Assembly (NCBI GenBank): GCA_003260075.1
Contig: QLIY01000642.1
Span: 20,052 to 84,051 of the forward strand
Direction: 5' to 3'
DNA: 64,000 nt
Source of the DNA: Phallusia mammillata
Taxonomy: Eukaryota > Chordata > Ascidiacea > Phlebobranchia > Ascidiidae
Shown: piece by piece, positions 31,241 to 46,134 of the stretch
Numbering within the stretch: the stretch's first letter is position 1
How the letters are laid out: each line of letters opens with the position of its first letter
Translations under genes and position numbers: made by a program
The notes under the pieces: model-generated
The model's input: only the letters and a program-made list of their open reading frames with translations
The model's database searches: none
Told to the model about the DNA's origin: nothing

Positions 31241-34200
31241 CAAAACTTTCCATACTTATCTCTTTAAATGCATTATTTACAAATTTGCATGTGTGGGGAC
31301 CCATAAGTTTCTACTTGCAGAAACAACCATGGTTATAAAAGACAGTGGATGTTATGGGACCCAATATAAAACAAATATGGGAAATATTTTATTGTTTTAA
31401 AATAGGTTATGGTGTATATGCAATGTCAATGTGTGCTAAGCCACCCTTTTAGTTTGTTTTGTTTTTTAGATATTTGGACAGCGAAATTGATAAGTGTGAA
31501 TACGAATGCTCTTTGCAACCGCTTTGTGCAGCCTACTGTTTTCACACCAACACGGAACAAAACGGACAATATTCCGGATATTGCTACGGAAGGTCTCTAA
31601 AATGTTTCTTTAATTCCGCTGTATTAAACGCCCAACCCGAAAAATCCAGTCATGCGGATTTAATTTTAAATTAAATTAAATTTACCAATTTATATTTCCA
31701 GGTCCAACGAAACGAACGTGGCTGTCGCAGAGGCAAATCACATCTCTGGATTTCGGATTGACTGCACTCAGGGTTATTACATGTTTCTAGAAAGTTCTTT
31801 TCCTAACGTACCCGGTGACAAGGCGAGATTGGTCAGTCCCTCTGTCGTAGCTGATGGAAGTAAGTGTTGAATGTTAAACATAAATTAGACACCATTGGTG
31901 CTTAATGTGCACAACAAAATATTCAAATATTCAATAGTCTACTTCTAGGGCACTGCTAATAAACAAATGTAAAAAATATATATTAAAATTTGCTGATTAC
32001 AAACAGTATACAACTAATGCCTTTTTAAAAACATTGAAATACAAACACAGTTGCCAATAAAACCTAAAACATAGACTTGCTATTTACTTTTGACAAAAAA
32101 ACGTATGTAATATTCAACTAAGATTTTCAACAATTCCTTTCACCATAATGCTCTTGTTTAAAGGCGCGAAGTGTGTGTCTTTTTGGTATCACATGCATGG
32201 GACAAATGCTGGAGTAGTGAATGTATACGTGCAGACATCGGACATTGTACCTGATCAGCCATTTTGGTCTCGTCATGGCGCTCAGGGACGCTGGTGGAGG
32301 CCGGTCCAGGTACGTTGTTCAATATATGGTTTGTTTTAAGTCTTTCAGTAAATCTATCGTGGAACTGAAAAACAGTTATGGATGAAATCACTAGTGCTGA
32401 TAATTACTGTATTATGGTTGTGTGTTTTTTCAATCTGCATTGGAGTGAATATTTTTTATTTTTGTTTGTTTACTTTTTTCCAGATCAATATTAAGTCAAG
32501 CGATCCGTACAGAATTGTTGTGGAAGCTGTAGCTGGTGGAGGAGATTTGTCCGATTTAGCAGTTGATGACATGTTAATTGCCGACGGGGAATGTCCTTCT
32601 GTATGTTATTTTTTTTGCAACTTATACATCAAACCAACTTCCTTAGTTGATAGGAGTGACATGAAAAGTTAAAATCGCATTTTCTATACAGAATGTCGTT
32701 TGCGATTTGGAAACATCATCAATATGTGGTTGGGAATATGACACGGGTGCTGACTTTTTATGGACGTGGAAAACTGGTACAACTTCTTCAACAACTACCG
32801 GCCCGTCATATGACCACTCAATGCAAACTGCACAAGGACATTATCTGTACATCGAAACCTCCAGTCCCAGAGTACGTTGCTTTTAGGTTAAGAAAAGAAA
32901 AGAATAGTTGACCCTTTGCAGTCAAAATTTAATCATTTTTATTTGAAGTCTAGACTTATTGACAAGTTATTTGCAACCTTACCAAATTGTGAAATATTTT
33001 ATAAGACAAAAAGTATCTTAATAAACATTTATTGCAGTTTAATGAATCTTTTAGGCCATAATATTTGAATCAATGTGCAGGTGGTTGGAGATTTGGCCAG
33101 GTTATATTCGCCCACCTACTCTGGTTCGAACCAAAGTCTATGTTTCCAGTTTTACTATCACATGTATGGTACCAACATTGGATCGCTTTCCATTACACTG
33201 GCGCATGGAATAGATATAGGTATGACGCAACGTGTCTTGTTTAGTTACTTGAGTATCACATTTCGCTCCTGATGATAAAAGCTCTTGATAAAAGTTTTAA
33301 TCTTTAAGAAATAGCTTGTATGATATTCAATTAAAAATTAGTATTTAGCACAGATAAAGTTGGGGCCACAATCACCGCCTATAAATAGCAGGCCAAGGCA
33401 AAATTTTGTATACTTTTATTATGATTCGATGTAGCTTTCCCTCAAACTAGGTTATCTAGTTTCGATAACGTACATCCTCTGCTGATTCCAGCAAAATGTT
33501 TCTCTCGCGTTCGGTGACCCGCTTTAGACATGCTCCAAATTTTGGACTTATTTTCACTGTTGTGTGGATTTTCTTGGTCAAACAAATTGAACATAACTAA
33601 TTGATCTTTCACAGGTCTTCCGATATGGCATAGAGAAGGAAACCAAGGAGATTTGTGGTTACTGGGTCAATCCACAATTACATCACAAGACGATTTCGAA
33701 ATTATGATTGAAGCAACTGTCGGTGCCAGTTATCTGGGAGACATTGCTATCGACGATCTTGCCTTGATAGATGGTCCTTGTAATGAGGTAAAACATATAT
33801 GCCGCCAAATGCGAGCAAAATAACCAAAATATGTTGCAGTTTCATCTAGAAGTAAAAACAACTTTTTAAATTTCAATTACTTTTTCTTGCTGTTACAAAT
33901 TTAGAAGTAAAAACAACTTCTTCTTTCCTGTCACTCTATTAAACTGTTTTTGGTTACAGATTTGTGATTTCGAACATCCAGAACCTTGTTTGTGGTATAA
34001 CGTTCCATTGACTGATAATTTTGATTGGAGCGAACAGCAGGGAAAATACGTGGCAGAAGGAAAAGGTCCTTTGATTGATCACACCACGATAAGCAACGGA
34101 GGTATGCATGTTAAACATGGACTCCCTGATCCATTTTTGTTTCATTTGTTTCTCTCTTCTAGTAGATGTTTTTTCTGACGAGAAACCACAAGTTGAAAAC

Positions 34201-37200
34201 GTTTTATGCGTAAAATGTCACGAACAATTTAATTAAATGCAGTTAAAAATAGTTAAAATAGTTAGTTTTGAGTCCTGTTATTAACTTCTTTTTTTTACCA
34301 TTACCTATGGAACAACAACGGCTTAATAACACAATCTTATTACCCGTTTAGGTACTTACATATATGCTGACATGATCGGTTCAAAAGCTGATGACGTAGC
34401 TTGGTATTCGAGTGAGACTCTGTCACCTTCACCAGCCAGTCCAGCTTGTCTTACTTTCTGGTATTATATCACTGGCAAAGAAGTGGGTACGGTTTCTGTA
34501 ATCATGGAAAGCGTAAATTCAGACGCAAGGTTAGAATTCTAATTTCCATTAATGGTTACTATTTTTAAGTCATTGCGTAAAACGGTACAAAGTATGATTT
34601 TGTCCGGGACAGATATGTCTTGTGGACTTTGACCGGCAGTCAAGCAGATGATTGGTTACAAGCCACTGTACCCATCGTAAGCAGTTACCACAGAAGACTC
34701 TTAATCGAAGTTACATCAACTGGGGGAACTGACGGTATGATATACATTCCACCTTATAATAATTGTTTTCCGCAAATTATATCACGTACTGCAACAAACA
34801 AAACAGTTTTTGTGGTTTTAAAAACCGAATTTAGATAATTTGTCGCATACGAGATAAGTTTTGTGTTGGTCCTCAACCCCTACTTCAGGTGTATAAATTA
34901 GTTTTATTTTACATTTTCCAATAGCCATTGTCGCTTTGGATGACATTTCATTTATGACGCCCCACTGTGTCGTGAGTCCTTTATCAGCCACTCCTCCTGA
35001 CGTCGGTGTTACTACACCCGAACCAGTAAATACCCAACCACCCCCCACAACTGGACCCAGTGATTGCACATTTGACAGCGACATGTGTAACTGGTATACT
35101 GACCCGTCGTATCAAGGATCTTGGAAAAGGTAGAAGTGTGTGCTTAACAAGGTATTTTGGTTTGGTTAAGAAATATTGTATTTTAGACTCAACGGAAACG
35201 ACCCAACACCCAACACTGGACCAGAAACCGACCACACCACTGGTACTAACCAAGGTTACTACCTTTACATTGATTCAAGGTCCACAATTTCTAAGGGTAA
35301 GATTAAAGAATTCTGCTTTAGCTGAATAGATGTTTTTGCACCAACAGAAACGAGGATAATTTTAAAAAGTCGTTTGTTTCAGCTGGCAACGTGGCTGTAC
35401 TTTTGGGCCCCTTAAATCAGTTAAATGGTCAGAAGAAAACTATTTGTTTCTCGTTCTGGTATCATATGTATGGAGAGGGCATGGGTAGTTTGAGCGTTCA
35501 CACGAAGACTAGACCTCATTTGGGAACAGCAATATGGGAAAGATCTGGTCATCAGAGCGGACGCTGGCAGCGTGCTTCTATTCAAATCGATATTGACGTA
35601 GATTTTCAGGTACAAATGAATAAAGTTATAGCTTTGTACATGTTACCCTACTTGCCATACATTTCAACATTATTTTCTTCGTTTGTTATATGGTTGCCAC
35701 AAATTCACTAGTAAACAATTTCCTTTTTATTATTTTTTAGCTCGCTTTTCAAGCTGTTGTCGGAGTGACGGATATCAGTGACGTGGCAATCGATGACATC
35801 ACACTACTCGACGGCGAGTGCCAACCACGTGAGTAGAATCAAACGATAAAACTGCAACGAAAATTGCAGCGACACGCAGAAAACCAACGACATTTATGTT
35901 TTTCAGACGCCGGGGAAATCCACACTTGCGATTTCCAGTCCCCATCTCTATGTTCCTTTACACAAGACCCGTCGGCTGATTTTCCTTGGACTTGGCAGAA
36001 AGGTTCAACTACATCAGCAAGCACTGGGCCAACCTCTGACCACACATACCAGACTGCTGAAGGTGAAAAGAAAGTCAATTTTGCGACATTATTTCAGTTG
36101 TAATTATCAGTCAGCATGGTTTTGACGTTGATGTGATCAAACTTACGCATTGAAATTCGGTGGATTGTGTTTAACACACCAAACTAAAGAGATTTATTTA
36201 GATGAAAGCTTTTTCAAAATTTAGCAATAACTTTTTATTATTTTAACAGCGTTTTTTCGCAAATCCACTTCATAACACCGATTTTTTAAACTTTAATGTA
36301 TTTCCCAAAGTAATGTCAAATAATTGCTTTCAGGGTACTACTTATATGGTGAGATGAGTGGCCCAGTTCAGGGTGACAAAGCTCGTCTAATGTCTCCCAT
36401 ATATGGGGCGGAAAGTGGGTCTCACTGCGCCCAGTTCTTTTATCATATGTTGGGGACAAGAATCGGAAAACTATCTCTACATCAGCGCACTGTGAGTCAA
36501 TTCGCCTTTAATTGATCCGATTTTAGTGTACATTAGTAAGCGAGGAAGCAATATTTCAAATGTTTGTGTTGCAAATACCTTATTTTTACTGCATGCTATA
36601 TAAAAGTGCTTTGCCCGCTTTTTAAATGTTTTTTGCGACACCTATCTTACCATTTTTAAACTAACAAAAATTCTGATTTGTATGCAATAAACGATTGTAG
36701 GAGGAGAAAGGAGATGTGGATTTTGAGCGGTGGTCATTGGACAGTAATCAGGGAAATCATTGGTTTAAAGCTAGGGTCAACATTCCATCAATATATGATT
36801 ATGTGTTGGTGTTTGAAGCAGAGCGTGGTTCTGGTTTCGAGGGTGACATAGCAATCGATGATGTGACAGTTTTTCAGCAGGAATGCCCGAAACAATGTCA
36901 GTACCACGATTTAAAAAAATGTTTAGTAGCTATTAGGCTATTAGATCGGCTCTTGTTCTGACTTTAATTGCATTTTAGTGGAATGTGATTTTGAGAACGA
37001 CTTATGTGGTTGGATAAACCACGACACCAACGATAACTTTAATTGGATCGAAAGTCGAGGTATTTCGGGATCTGGACCATCTGGTGACCACAGCGCACAG
37101 GGAAACGGTGGGAAACCTTAAATATTGATGTAAAACTCTAACTCGTTTTGACTTTACTTGTAACCCGTTTAGAATATAATTAACACGATTTATTGTCAGA

Positions 37201-40200
37201 ATATTTCATAATGTTCTGTATTTGTATGAACCAGGTTATTTCATTTTCGTTGAGAAATTCGGGTCTCTAGCTAGCGGCGACTTTGGTGAATTATGGAGTG
37301 AGGTTTTGGTCGACTCAATCTGTCTTAAGTTTTGGTTTAATATACAACAAACTGGAGTTGGAATTTTAAGAGTCCTACAGAGCTTCCCGGTAAATATTCC
37401 AAAGAACATGTAGTACATACTTTATTCAATTTATAACAGCAATCCTGCTACAACTTGCGTTTTTATTCACTGCAAACTTTTTTCCATACAGGATCCTACA
37501 AATGTTACCGTTTGGGAATACACTGCTGGTACATCGGGATGGATGCAAGCAGCTGTCAGTGTTGATTACGTCAGAGATTACAGGGTATGCACTGAATGCA
37601 TCATTTTGCTACAATTAAAAATTACAAAAACTTTTATCTGTTTTGACAGCTTGTCTTCCAAGCAACTCTTCAAGACAGCATTGGTTACATCGCAATTGAT
37701 GATATCACATCTGAAACATCGTGTAATATTCAACCACCTGGTGCGGTTCCGCCACCACCCACATTGCCGCGTATGTTCAACACATTTTTATGATATAATA
37801 GTGCTTTGGTTGCTTTGTTTTATGAAGTAATACAACAGTATAGTTGCGACGTAGTGCACAAATGCATTTCAGGTAATGGCATTTTGATTTTTCATATTAT
37901 TAATATTCAACATGCAATTTTAGCACCCCAACCTTTGGATTGCTCATTCGAAGTTGACGCATGTGATTGGACAGACGACGCGTTGGCTGACGTAACGTGG
38001 TCACGTGCCAACAGTGCCACACCATCTTCAAACACAGGACCATCAACTGGTGCAAATGGCAGTAGCTGGTTCATGTTTTTTGAAACTTCCTCTCCAGCTG
38101 TAGCAAGCGATGTTGCGCGCTTCGTCAGTCCACCACAAACACCAGGTTTGAGACAAGTAAACATTTAACCATAAACATGGGAAATACTTACAAACTGGTA
38201 ACTAGGGCAAATGGTATCCTGATTCCCGCGTTTGTGGTATTGGAAATGGCATTTTACACTTAAAATCCTTTCCTCATGCATTTTAATCTCATTAAAAAAT
38301 TTCCCGAAATTTGTTGCCTGAAAATTATCATTTTGTATTGGAACTAAACTGTAATAAAAAAGTTGCCGTACAAACGACAATAGGCGAACTAAAAGAAGAT
38401 TTGGAATCATATGCGCATAGTAGGTACGCTAGGTTTAATTCGGTCATTATTGCGGTTAGTACTTTGATAAAATAACACTTGTTTATGGTGGATGCAAACT
38501 TACTACTCCTCATGACGCCGGCTTCGGGAAAGCATGGAGTTGTTTTGCTGCAGTTAGTTGGCCAATGACACTCGCATTAATGTGTTGTGTTCACGGTCCC
38601 TTAATTATTGAGACACTGGTTCATGAGGCCAATTTGTCGTTTTCAAAAGACCCTTATCGGACATCAACTTTTTGTGATTATATTGCAGGACAATATTGCC
38701 TGAAATTTTTCTACCACATGTACGGTAGCACTATGGGAACTTTAAATGTTTTCACCATGACATCAATCGTTACTCCACCAAACCTTCAGTGGACGAGATC
38801 AAAAAATTATGGAAATGTTTGGCTTGAGGCTGCAGTCGACATATACTCAGAAGCATCGTTTCAGGTACGAAGGTCAAAATCTATTGACGAAATACTCATG
38901 GTGCTCATATAAAATGCTAAACGCAATAGATAAATAAAAATGACCACGCATGGAAAAGCGGAAAGTCAAACAATAAAATAACATAAACAAATCACAACAG
39001 ACAAAATGTATTCCATGCTAATTGCCTAGTCAAGCCAACTCTAGCCTTTTTTCCATTTTTGTGTTTTACAATTCAACATCAATGTTTTTTGTCACTAGGT
39101 GTTGATAGAGGGTGTGCGTGGTACCAACTACTACAGCGACATTGGTATTGACGAGATTACTATGGCATCTGGCGTCTGTCCACCTCAACCAAACCTCGAC
39201 ACTTATTACTGCACGTTCGAAACGTCTGACTGTAGTTTCGCTAACGACCCGAATTCTGATTACCAGTGGTCCGAAGTAAATGGGGGAATTGGAAGCACTG
39301 CAACAGGCCCACAGACCGATCACACGCTTGGAACTAGCTCAGGTATTAATTCAATGCGGTTTGGACACCCCTGGGTTAGAGGTTTTAAACCTTTACAAAT
39401 TCTGTACTTAATGTTATTATAAAAGTTTCCACAACTACAAATTCCACAAACTGATTGCACAGCATAAATAAGTAGGTTGATTTGATTCACTGTTTTCATG
39501 TTCATGTTAATGTTAAACGCGTACCAATCCGTTTCGCGATCCATGTCAACCCTCTTCAAAGGGCTTCTCTTTGGTCTGCAAGAGTTTGCTCGAAACCTGA
39601 TTCAGAACTATTTATTTGGAACTGGTTCTGACTCGAACAAAACGAACTTGGAATTGAAATAAAATTTCGTCCCTCGATGAAACGATTTATAAAAAAAATT
39701 TAAACTTTGAATCACATTCCAAAATTTAGCAAAATTACCTGAGAGAATCTGAATCAAATACTTCTCTTCTGAAATTGATGTGTAAGTTAACAGAGATTCA
39801 TAAATGGTAATTATAAAATAGCCACAGGGGTGCTTTTATTACAAAACCCGACCAATATCGACTCCAATACTTAATTGAGGATACCCACCGAAAATTACCC
39901 AAGATAGGTCTGGTAAAAAATAATGATGGTGTAACAAACTATAACTGCATGCGATTGAATATATACACACATACTTGTGTTATACCAACGGTTATAGCTG
40001 TTATCACTGCAATTAATTTAAGGCCAACTGATCTTTAATAATTTATGATTGGAGGGAATTTTCACATCTGTGCTTTGCTCATTTTCAGCGTCACAGGAAG
40101 CAACAATAACATGTAATTACGTTTTTCACTGTTGTGGTTCCACATTTATCCTCGCATATTAATAATTAATTTGTTCACACCCATATCAAAATCCATGGCA

Positions 40201-43200
40201 TTGTTAATAGTGTACAGAGGTTTTTATGTATTTGACTTGTACAGGATTGTATTTGAAACGCTTCTATTCGATCCAACAAAAGCAAACATTGAGGCTTACA
40301 TTAAAAGCACACGCGCCCCAAGATTGCGTGACGTTTTGCGTAGGCTGTTGACGTTGTGTTAAAAATAAGTGCATGTTTTGAAAAGAACAGGTTGCACACA
40401 ATAGTCGAACGCATAAAAATAAACTTTATGAACGTGATATCGAGAGATGAACATTTGGTGAAATATTTACATTTCTCTCGCCGAGTCATTGCACAGAACA
40501 GCGCCTTGCTGGTTCGTATCCACAACCCTCAATGGTCGCGTCAACTCCTTCCCAGAAAATGATGACCACTCACGACACGATACCGGAAAACTATTTTTAG
40601 ATTTATTTTGTCGTTTGCTGTAACGCTTGAATTGTATGGACATCACAACAATACAAATGAGTCTTCTTACCACACAGATACGTATCAGGCCTTGTTTTTG
40701 CATTGAAGGATAGATTTTATGGGTGTTTGTGAATGATCGATCAACGAATAACATCTGATGAAGTCATTTGTCAGGTCGATAGCGTCATGCGTGTTGTTTT
40801 ACTCGCATGACTTCTGTTACCAACACGATTTTTGCTCCTTAAAACCAAAACAGGACAGAGTCTTTCAAGTCCATTGGCAAATGAGCAGATTGTGGCTAAG
40901 TTGGCGAACAAAAGATCCACACTGCTTATCACTTCCCATGAAAAACATATCAAACCACCAGCGGATAGAGCCATGCATACTGATATCATCACCGATGACA
41001 TGATGCAAACAAACATGCTAATGGCCAGACGAGCAACGAGTCTCTTTATGTCCTTTTCTGTAGATGAGATGAAGTTCATGCAACATTGTTGGGTGGCAAT
41101 TTTTTCACCGTGCAAAATTGGTCGAACAGTTAGGATTAGCAATTCAACTTTGAACGCTAAGCTTACTACAAGAAACGTCACGCTTGTGGGTAGAATGTAT
41201 TGGTGGAGCGCGTTGTCCTTGAATACAACGACGCAGTGACCAGCGACGTCCGGCAGGCAAATGCAGAAATGGAAAAGGACAACCGTTCCTATGATGTTCA
41301 CGTAAATTCCCACGATTACCATTCTGCTAATGTATTTGACACTTCTCGTCTGTGAATCTTTCAGTAGGGGATCGTTGTAGAAACCGCGTTGTCGAGACCA
41401 CAAGACAGTGTGTACGCACAATGTAGACGTGGTAAAACAGAATTTCATTATAGCTCCGTAGGCTTCGCAGCCTAACGCCGGTGGAAATCGATTCAAATTT
41501 ACACACGTTATTGTGGTGAATACGAATGAAAAGAAAACTCCTGCGATGTAGATACGATTGATGGGCGATGCTTCAACTCTCGACCAATTTCGTATCTCGT
41601 ACACCGCGACCAGTGTCTGCATGTAAACGTTCAGAACAAGTAATGTTATCGCTGAACCTGTCGAACTTTCCACGCAGAGTTTTTTTTCTTGTAACAAATC
41701 GCACATTGAATTATTTATTCCATGCAATGAGCAGTTGGTGATAATCCGTTCCTGTTCGTTTTCGGGACGGCTACAAAATCCCATATTTTTTTCTCTTTTT
41801 ACTGCCTTGACACCGCAGGTCTGATGGTCAGGCCCAGTGTTTTCTCTTATTGGCGTCAACCAATGACTCTTTGAGACATTGGAAGTTGGGCAAATTCTGC
41901 ATCAACCTAACACAGTAACTGTAAATCACCAAAGAAGTTTAGAAATTACCTTACTAAAGTGAAAATCAAATGCACCTGTCACTTTCGCTATTATGAACTA
42001 CAATGGTGATGGCTTTAGTTAAAATGTGACACAACACTGGCAGGAAGCCACAGCTAATGCTCCAGCGCGGTGGTTTTTTACTCGGTAAAGAAGAAGAGAC
42101 GTTGTCATGCAGATGATTAATCATTTTTTCTTGCAATGCCTTGGTTTTTTACAAGACCGTATAGGATCCAGTGGTTAACTAAATCAAGCACCATTTTATA
42201 CCACTAACTTCCTTGCTCTAAGCTTGAACCTCGAAATACTGTAAAGAGATTTAAATACAACTTCTTGCAAACTGGATCACTTTGACTGCTTAGCTGAACA
42301 TTTCCGTCTATCAATTAAGTCTTACATTATTTGTTACCCGGAGTTGAGAACTGTGGACATGAGTTAAATCCTAAAACTAATCAAGTCACCTATTCAACCA
42401 AGATAGATTATGAAATATTTTTTATTATTTACAGGTTATTATATGGTGGCAAGTGCGGACCAGGCTACGCCAAACGAAGTTGCGACATTACTAACCCCGG
42501 TCTATACAATGACTGGCACCGATGTGTGTGTTGACTTTTTCTACCACATGTACGGAAGTGATATGGGATCCGTGCGGTTACAACAGCGCGACGGGACGGG
42601 CACGGTTTTGAACGAAATTTGGTCTATGCAGGGAAATCAAGGTGTGGTTTTCTTTCATTGCGTTTGTTAATGTTGCAACATGACACATTTGTGAGGTCAC
42701 TTGTTACTTGTACGTGTTGGCCTTGATTTCTGATCTAAAATTTTCTGAGCAATCGGTTGGATTAACTTTCATGGTGACAACCAGAACCTTGGTAAAGTAG
42801 TATATCTACGATGGCATGCCGTCTTACATCATACCTAGCTGCAACTATTGTTTTGTCAGCGCAAAATGTTGAAACTGCTACGTTTAACAACAGCGTTCAA
42901 TGGGTAAATAATCTTTGACTTTCGATCTGTGTGGCGGTCAAGCCGTGTAGCTTTAATGGGTAATATTATCAAAGTTATCAATAATGGCGGAAAATCGTAA
43001 GAATCGCTAACACTCTTTCAGGTAGCGAAATGTATTCCCAGCTTACCAACCAGATGCGACTTGCTAGTTACATTGCTTTGTAGGAAACATCTGGCTTCCT
43101 GGTCAAACTACATTTACCAAATCTGATGGAAGCTCGTTTCAACTTTCGTTTGAAGTGACGAGAGGGCCTGGCGCACTGTCAGATGTGGCTGTGGATGATG

Positions 43201-45869
43201 TCGTAGTTTATAAGGGATCATGTACCAGTCAAGGAACGTGTTCGTTCAACTTCGGTCCTTGTACTTGGGTTCAGCGCACAGACGACGAATTCGATTGGAT
43301 ACTTAACTCGGTACTTTTACCTTGGTTGTTCAGTATTTCGTGAGCTGTTCAGATCTAGTTGTTTATACATTTGTTGGCGAAATTGCGGCATAACATTAAC
43401 TAGTCCTTGTCGGTTTCTTTAGCACAGTGATTCCTAACCTTTCTGTAGTCGTTGCTTTCCATCAACCGATTAATGCGAGGCAAAACGTCATTTGACACAA
43501 TATCTCGTATGTCATGTTTTAGCTGCGACATTATATGAAAAGAATATAAAATTTATTACATTCAGTGCGCTTTTTGCACTTGCAGTACACCTCAATTCCT
43601 TGGAAACTAGTTTGATGGTGAGCGCATAAATGTTTTGTTTTAGTTATGACGAAACAGATCAAGAAAACGCATGCTATTTGCACAAAAAGTTACTAGCGTC
43701 CTAATTTTGCACCATCATAGCAAGTGATACGCAAACCAGTGTTTTAAATAACAAACGTTTTATCTGGAATAGCGATTCGTGTGCAAAAACATAAAATGAA
43801 AAAATGAAATACCAAAAGGTGCTGCGTCCCACTGTTTGGAAACCACTGCTTTAGCACCAACGTTGCTGCGTTATTCTTGCAATTTGCTTTGCACCAAATA
43901 AAGTTATGATCAATTCGCCCAACCTTGTAATAGATTGCACTATCAGATCAGAGTAATGTGACAGATTGTGGTGTTTACTTGTTACTTTGACCGCGACAGG
44001 GTGCAACGCCAAGTGGAGACACAGGACCCGATGGCGACCACAATGGTGTTGATGGAATGATGGCGTATATGTTTATTGAAGCGTCGGGCCCGGCGTATCA
44101 AGCCAGAGCACGTTTGGGTAGCGACATGAAAAAGCAATCAACTGGACAAGGTATATCTCAATGGAGAAAAGAAATTTTATGAGCAAATATTAAATTTAAA
44201 TGCGGATATTGGTGATATCTGGTACTCATTACCATCCACACAACATTTGTGTTTGTTGGTAACTTGCGCAACTATTTTGCACTATTTTTGCGTTCATCAA
44301 CCTATGCATGAATTATCAAAATGCAAATTGCAATGACTTTTGGTGGCTTTTTTGTTTGATGTGTGTTCTTGTGTTCAGGTGACTGTATAACATTCTATTA
44401 CACGATGTATGGTGCTGGTACTGGATATCTGAACGTAATAATCAAGTCGAACGACGGTACTGAAACTACGGTGTGGAGTTTAAATGGCAACCAAGGTGCA
44501 GGATGGAAGGAGGGACAGGTTACCATACAATCTCTCACCTCTTACTACGTAAGTGCAAACGTTTAGTTAGTTGTGTATAAATGTGTGTTGGATAAATGTC
44601 GAATCTCTCACTTGGCAGACTAATAGATTAAAACGTACGTGTTTTTCCTAAGGTAGCTAATTTATTAAATTCAGCTCATAACAATTTTACACGTATAGGC
44701 CGAATGGTTGGGGTTTCAGTCTTATCTTCTGGATCGTTGATTAGCTTATTTTAACCAGACCACTTATGTTTTTTTGCAGTAAACTTGTTATTTGTTAGCA
44801 AAAACAATTCAAAGCGATAAAATTAGGGTGGATGTTTTGTAACTTTGGAAAAAAAAATTTGTCACTTTAACCAAGATCTGCAATTTACTTCAAGTTATAT
44901 TACTTGTTCTAGATCATATTCGAAGCAACGCGAGGTCCTGAATTTACGAGCGACACGGCTATCGATGACATCACGTTTACAGCGGGTGTCGCTTGTGCCA
45001 AGGGTCCCCTTTTTCCTTCCAATGCGGTGCCGCTACCCCCGACCACACCAGCTCCCACTAAGCCTCCATACACGCCTGATGTTCCTGGATTTGCATGCAA
45101 CTTTGATGTTGATTGGTGTGCTTGGAAAAATGAACCCACCAGTGACCATTACGACTGGAGTCGGCAAAACGGCGATGCCGGTATATCAAGTACCGGTCCT
45201 GTCGGTGATTCTACAACAGGTATTTTTAATGCCCAGTGTAAGTACTTGGTTGTGATGGAAAATGGGTCTTTTTAGGCACATTTTCAACAATCCATATACC
45301 ACATTTAATTTGCTTATTAGTCGAATAAACTCACCTATTCCGAAACAGGTAACTATTTCCATTGATTTAAATGTGATTGCACATTGCCACACGTTTTTGG
45401 CGTATTAAACGTTTTAGTTTGTGACTCTGAACACAAAACTCTTACTTCTGTCATGTTCAATTAATAAAGTTCTTCAATAGCCAAAAAATATGTTTATTGG
45501 TTTCTAGGTAAAGGTCACTATGCCTGGGCCCGAGACAAAGGGGTTCCAACCGGATCGTGGTCAGAATTGATCAGTCCTTCAATATACACTGAAGGCTTGG
45601 GTCAACGGTGTATGGAATTCCGTTACACCATGCACGGGGCTGGAGTTGGGGCGCTTTACCTCAATTTCTTTGAGGAAGGTTCAAATACAGCGAACGCTGT
45701 TTGGACAAGAATAGGCGACTATGGTGTCGACTGGCACAAGGTAGGAAAAATACGTGTGAAATAGATGCAAGCTGGTGCAGCGATCAAGTATTGGCTTAGT
45801 TCAACTTACAACAAAACATTGTGGAATTGTCACTTCGTCTCTGGGTGGGCTTGAACCACCAACCTTTCA

Positions 45870-45903
<34 letters not shown>

Positions 45904-46083
45904 AGAAACCGACCGTCCTTTCTTTGATCGCGTTTAAAAATCAATTTTGAAAAGTGTTTTTTTTAATGTATTGGTGTGGAATCAACTCGAAGTAGGTTTA
46001 GAGCCTTAAAAACGATAGCAGTGATTTGCATGGCCGTGTTTCTGCTGCAAAACAGCAAGCAAAATGCGTCCCTGGGTGGGCTC

Positions 46084-46134
<51 letters not shown>

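Larger units (their letters stand above)
30267..31453 (+). repeat. Interspersed repeat, copy 1 (possibly Helitron-like)
   Basis: Shares with the copy at 57705-60235 the order GGGTCC-CTTCCCTGAAG start, GTTTGATGGATTTCGATG, tandem CCCCACTAGCCCCC units, and the end GTGCTAAGCCACCCTT-TAG. Two long G runs (30488-30553, 31150-31238) interrupt it. The 3' end motif CTAG followed by T in other copies resembles a Helitron CTRR-T end, but no hairpin or RepHel protein was confirmed. Confidence 0.65.
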
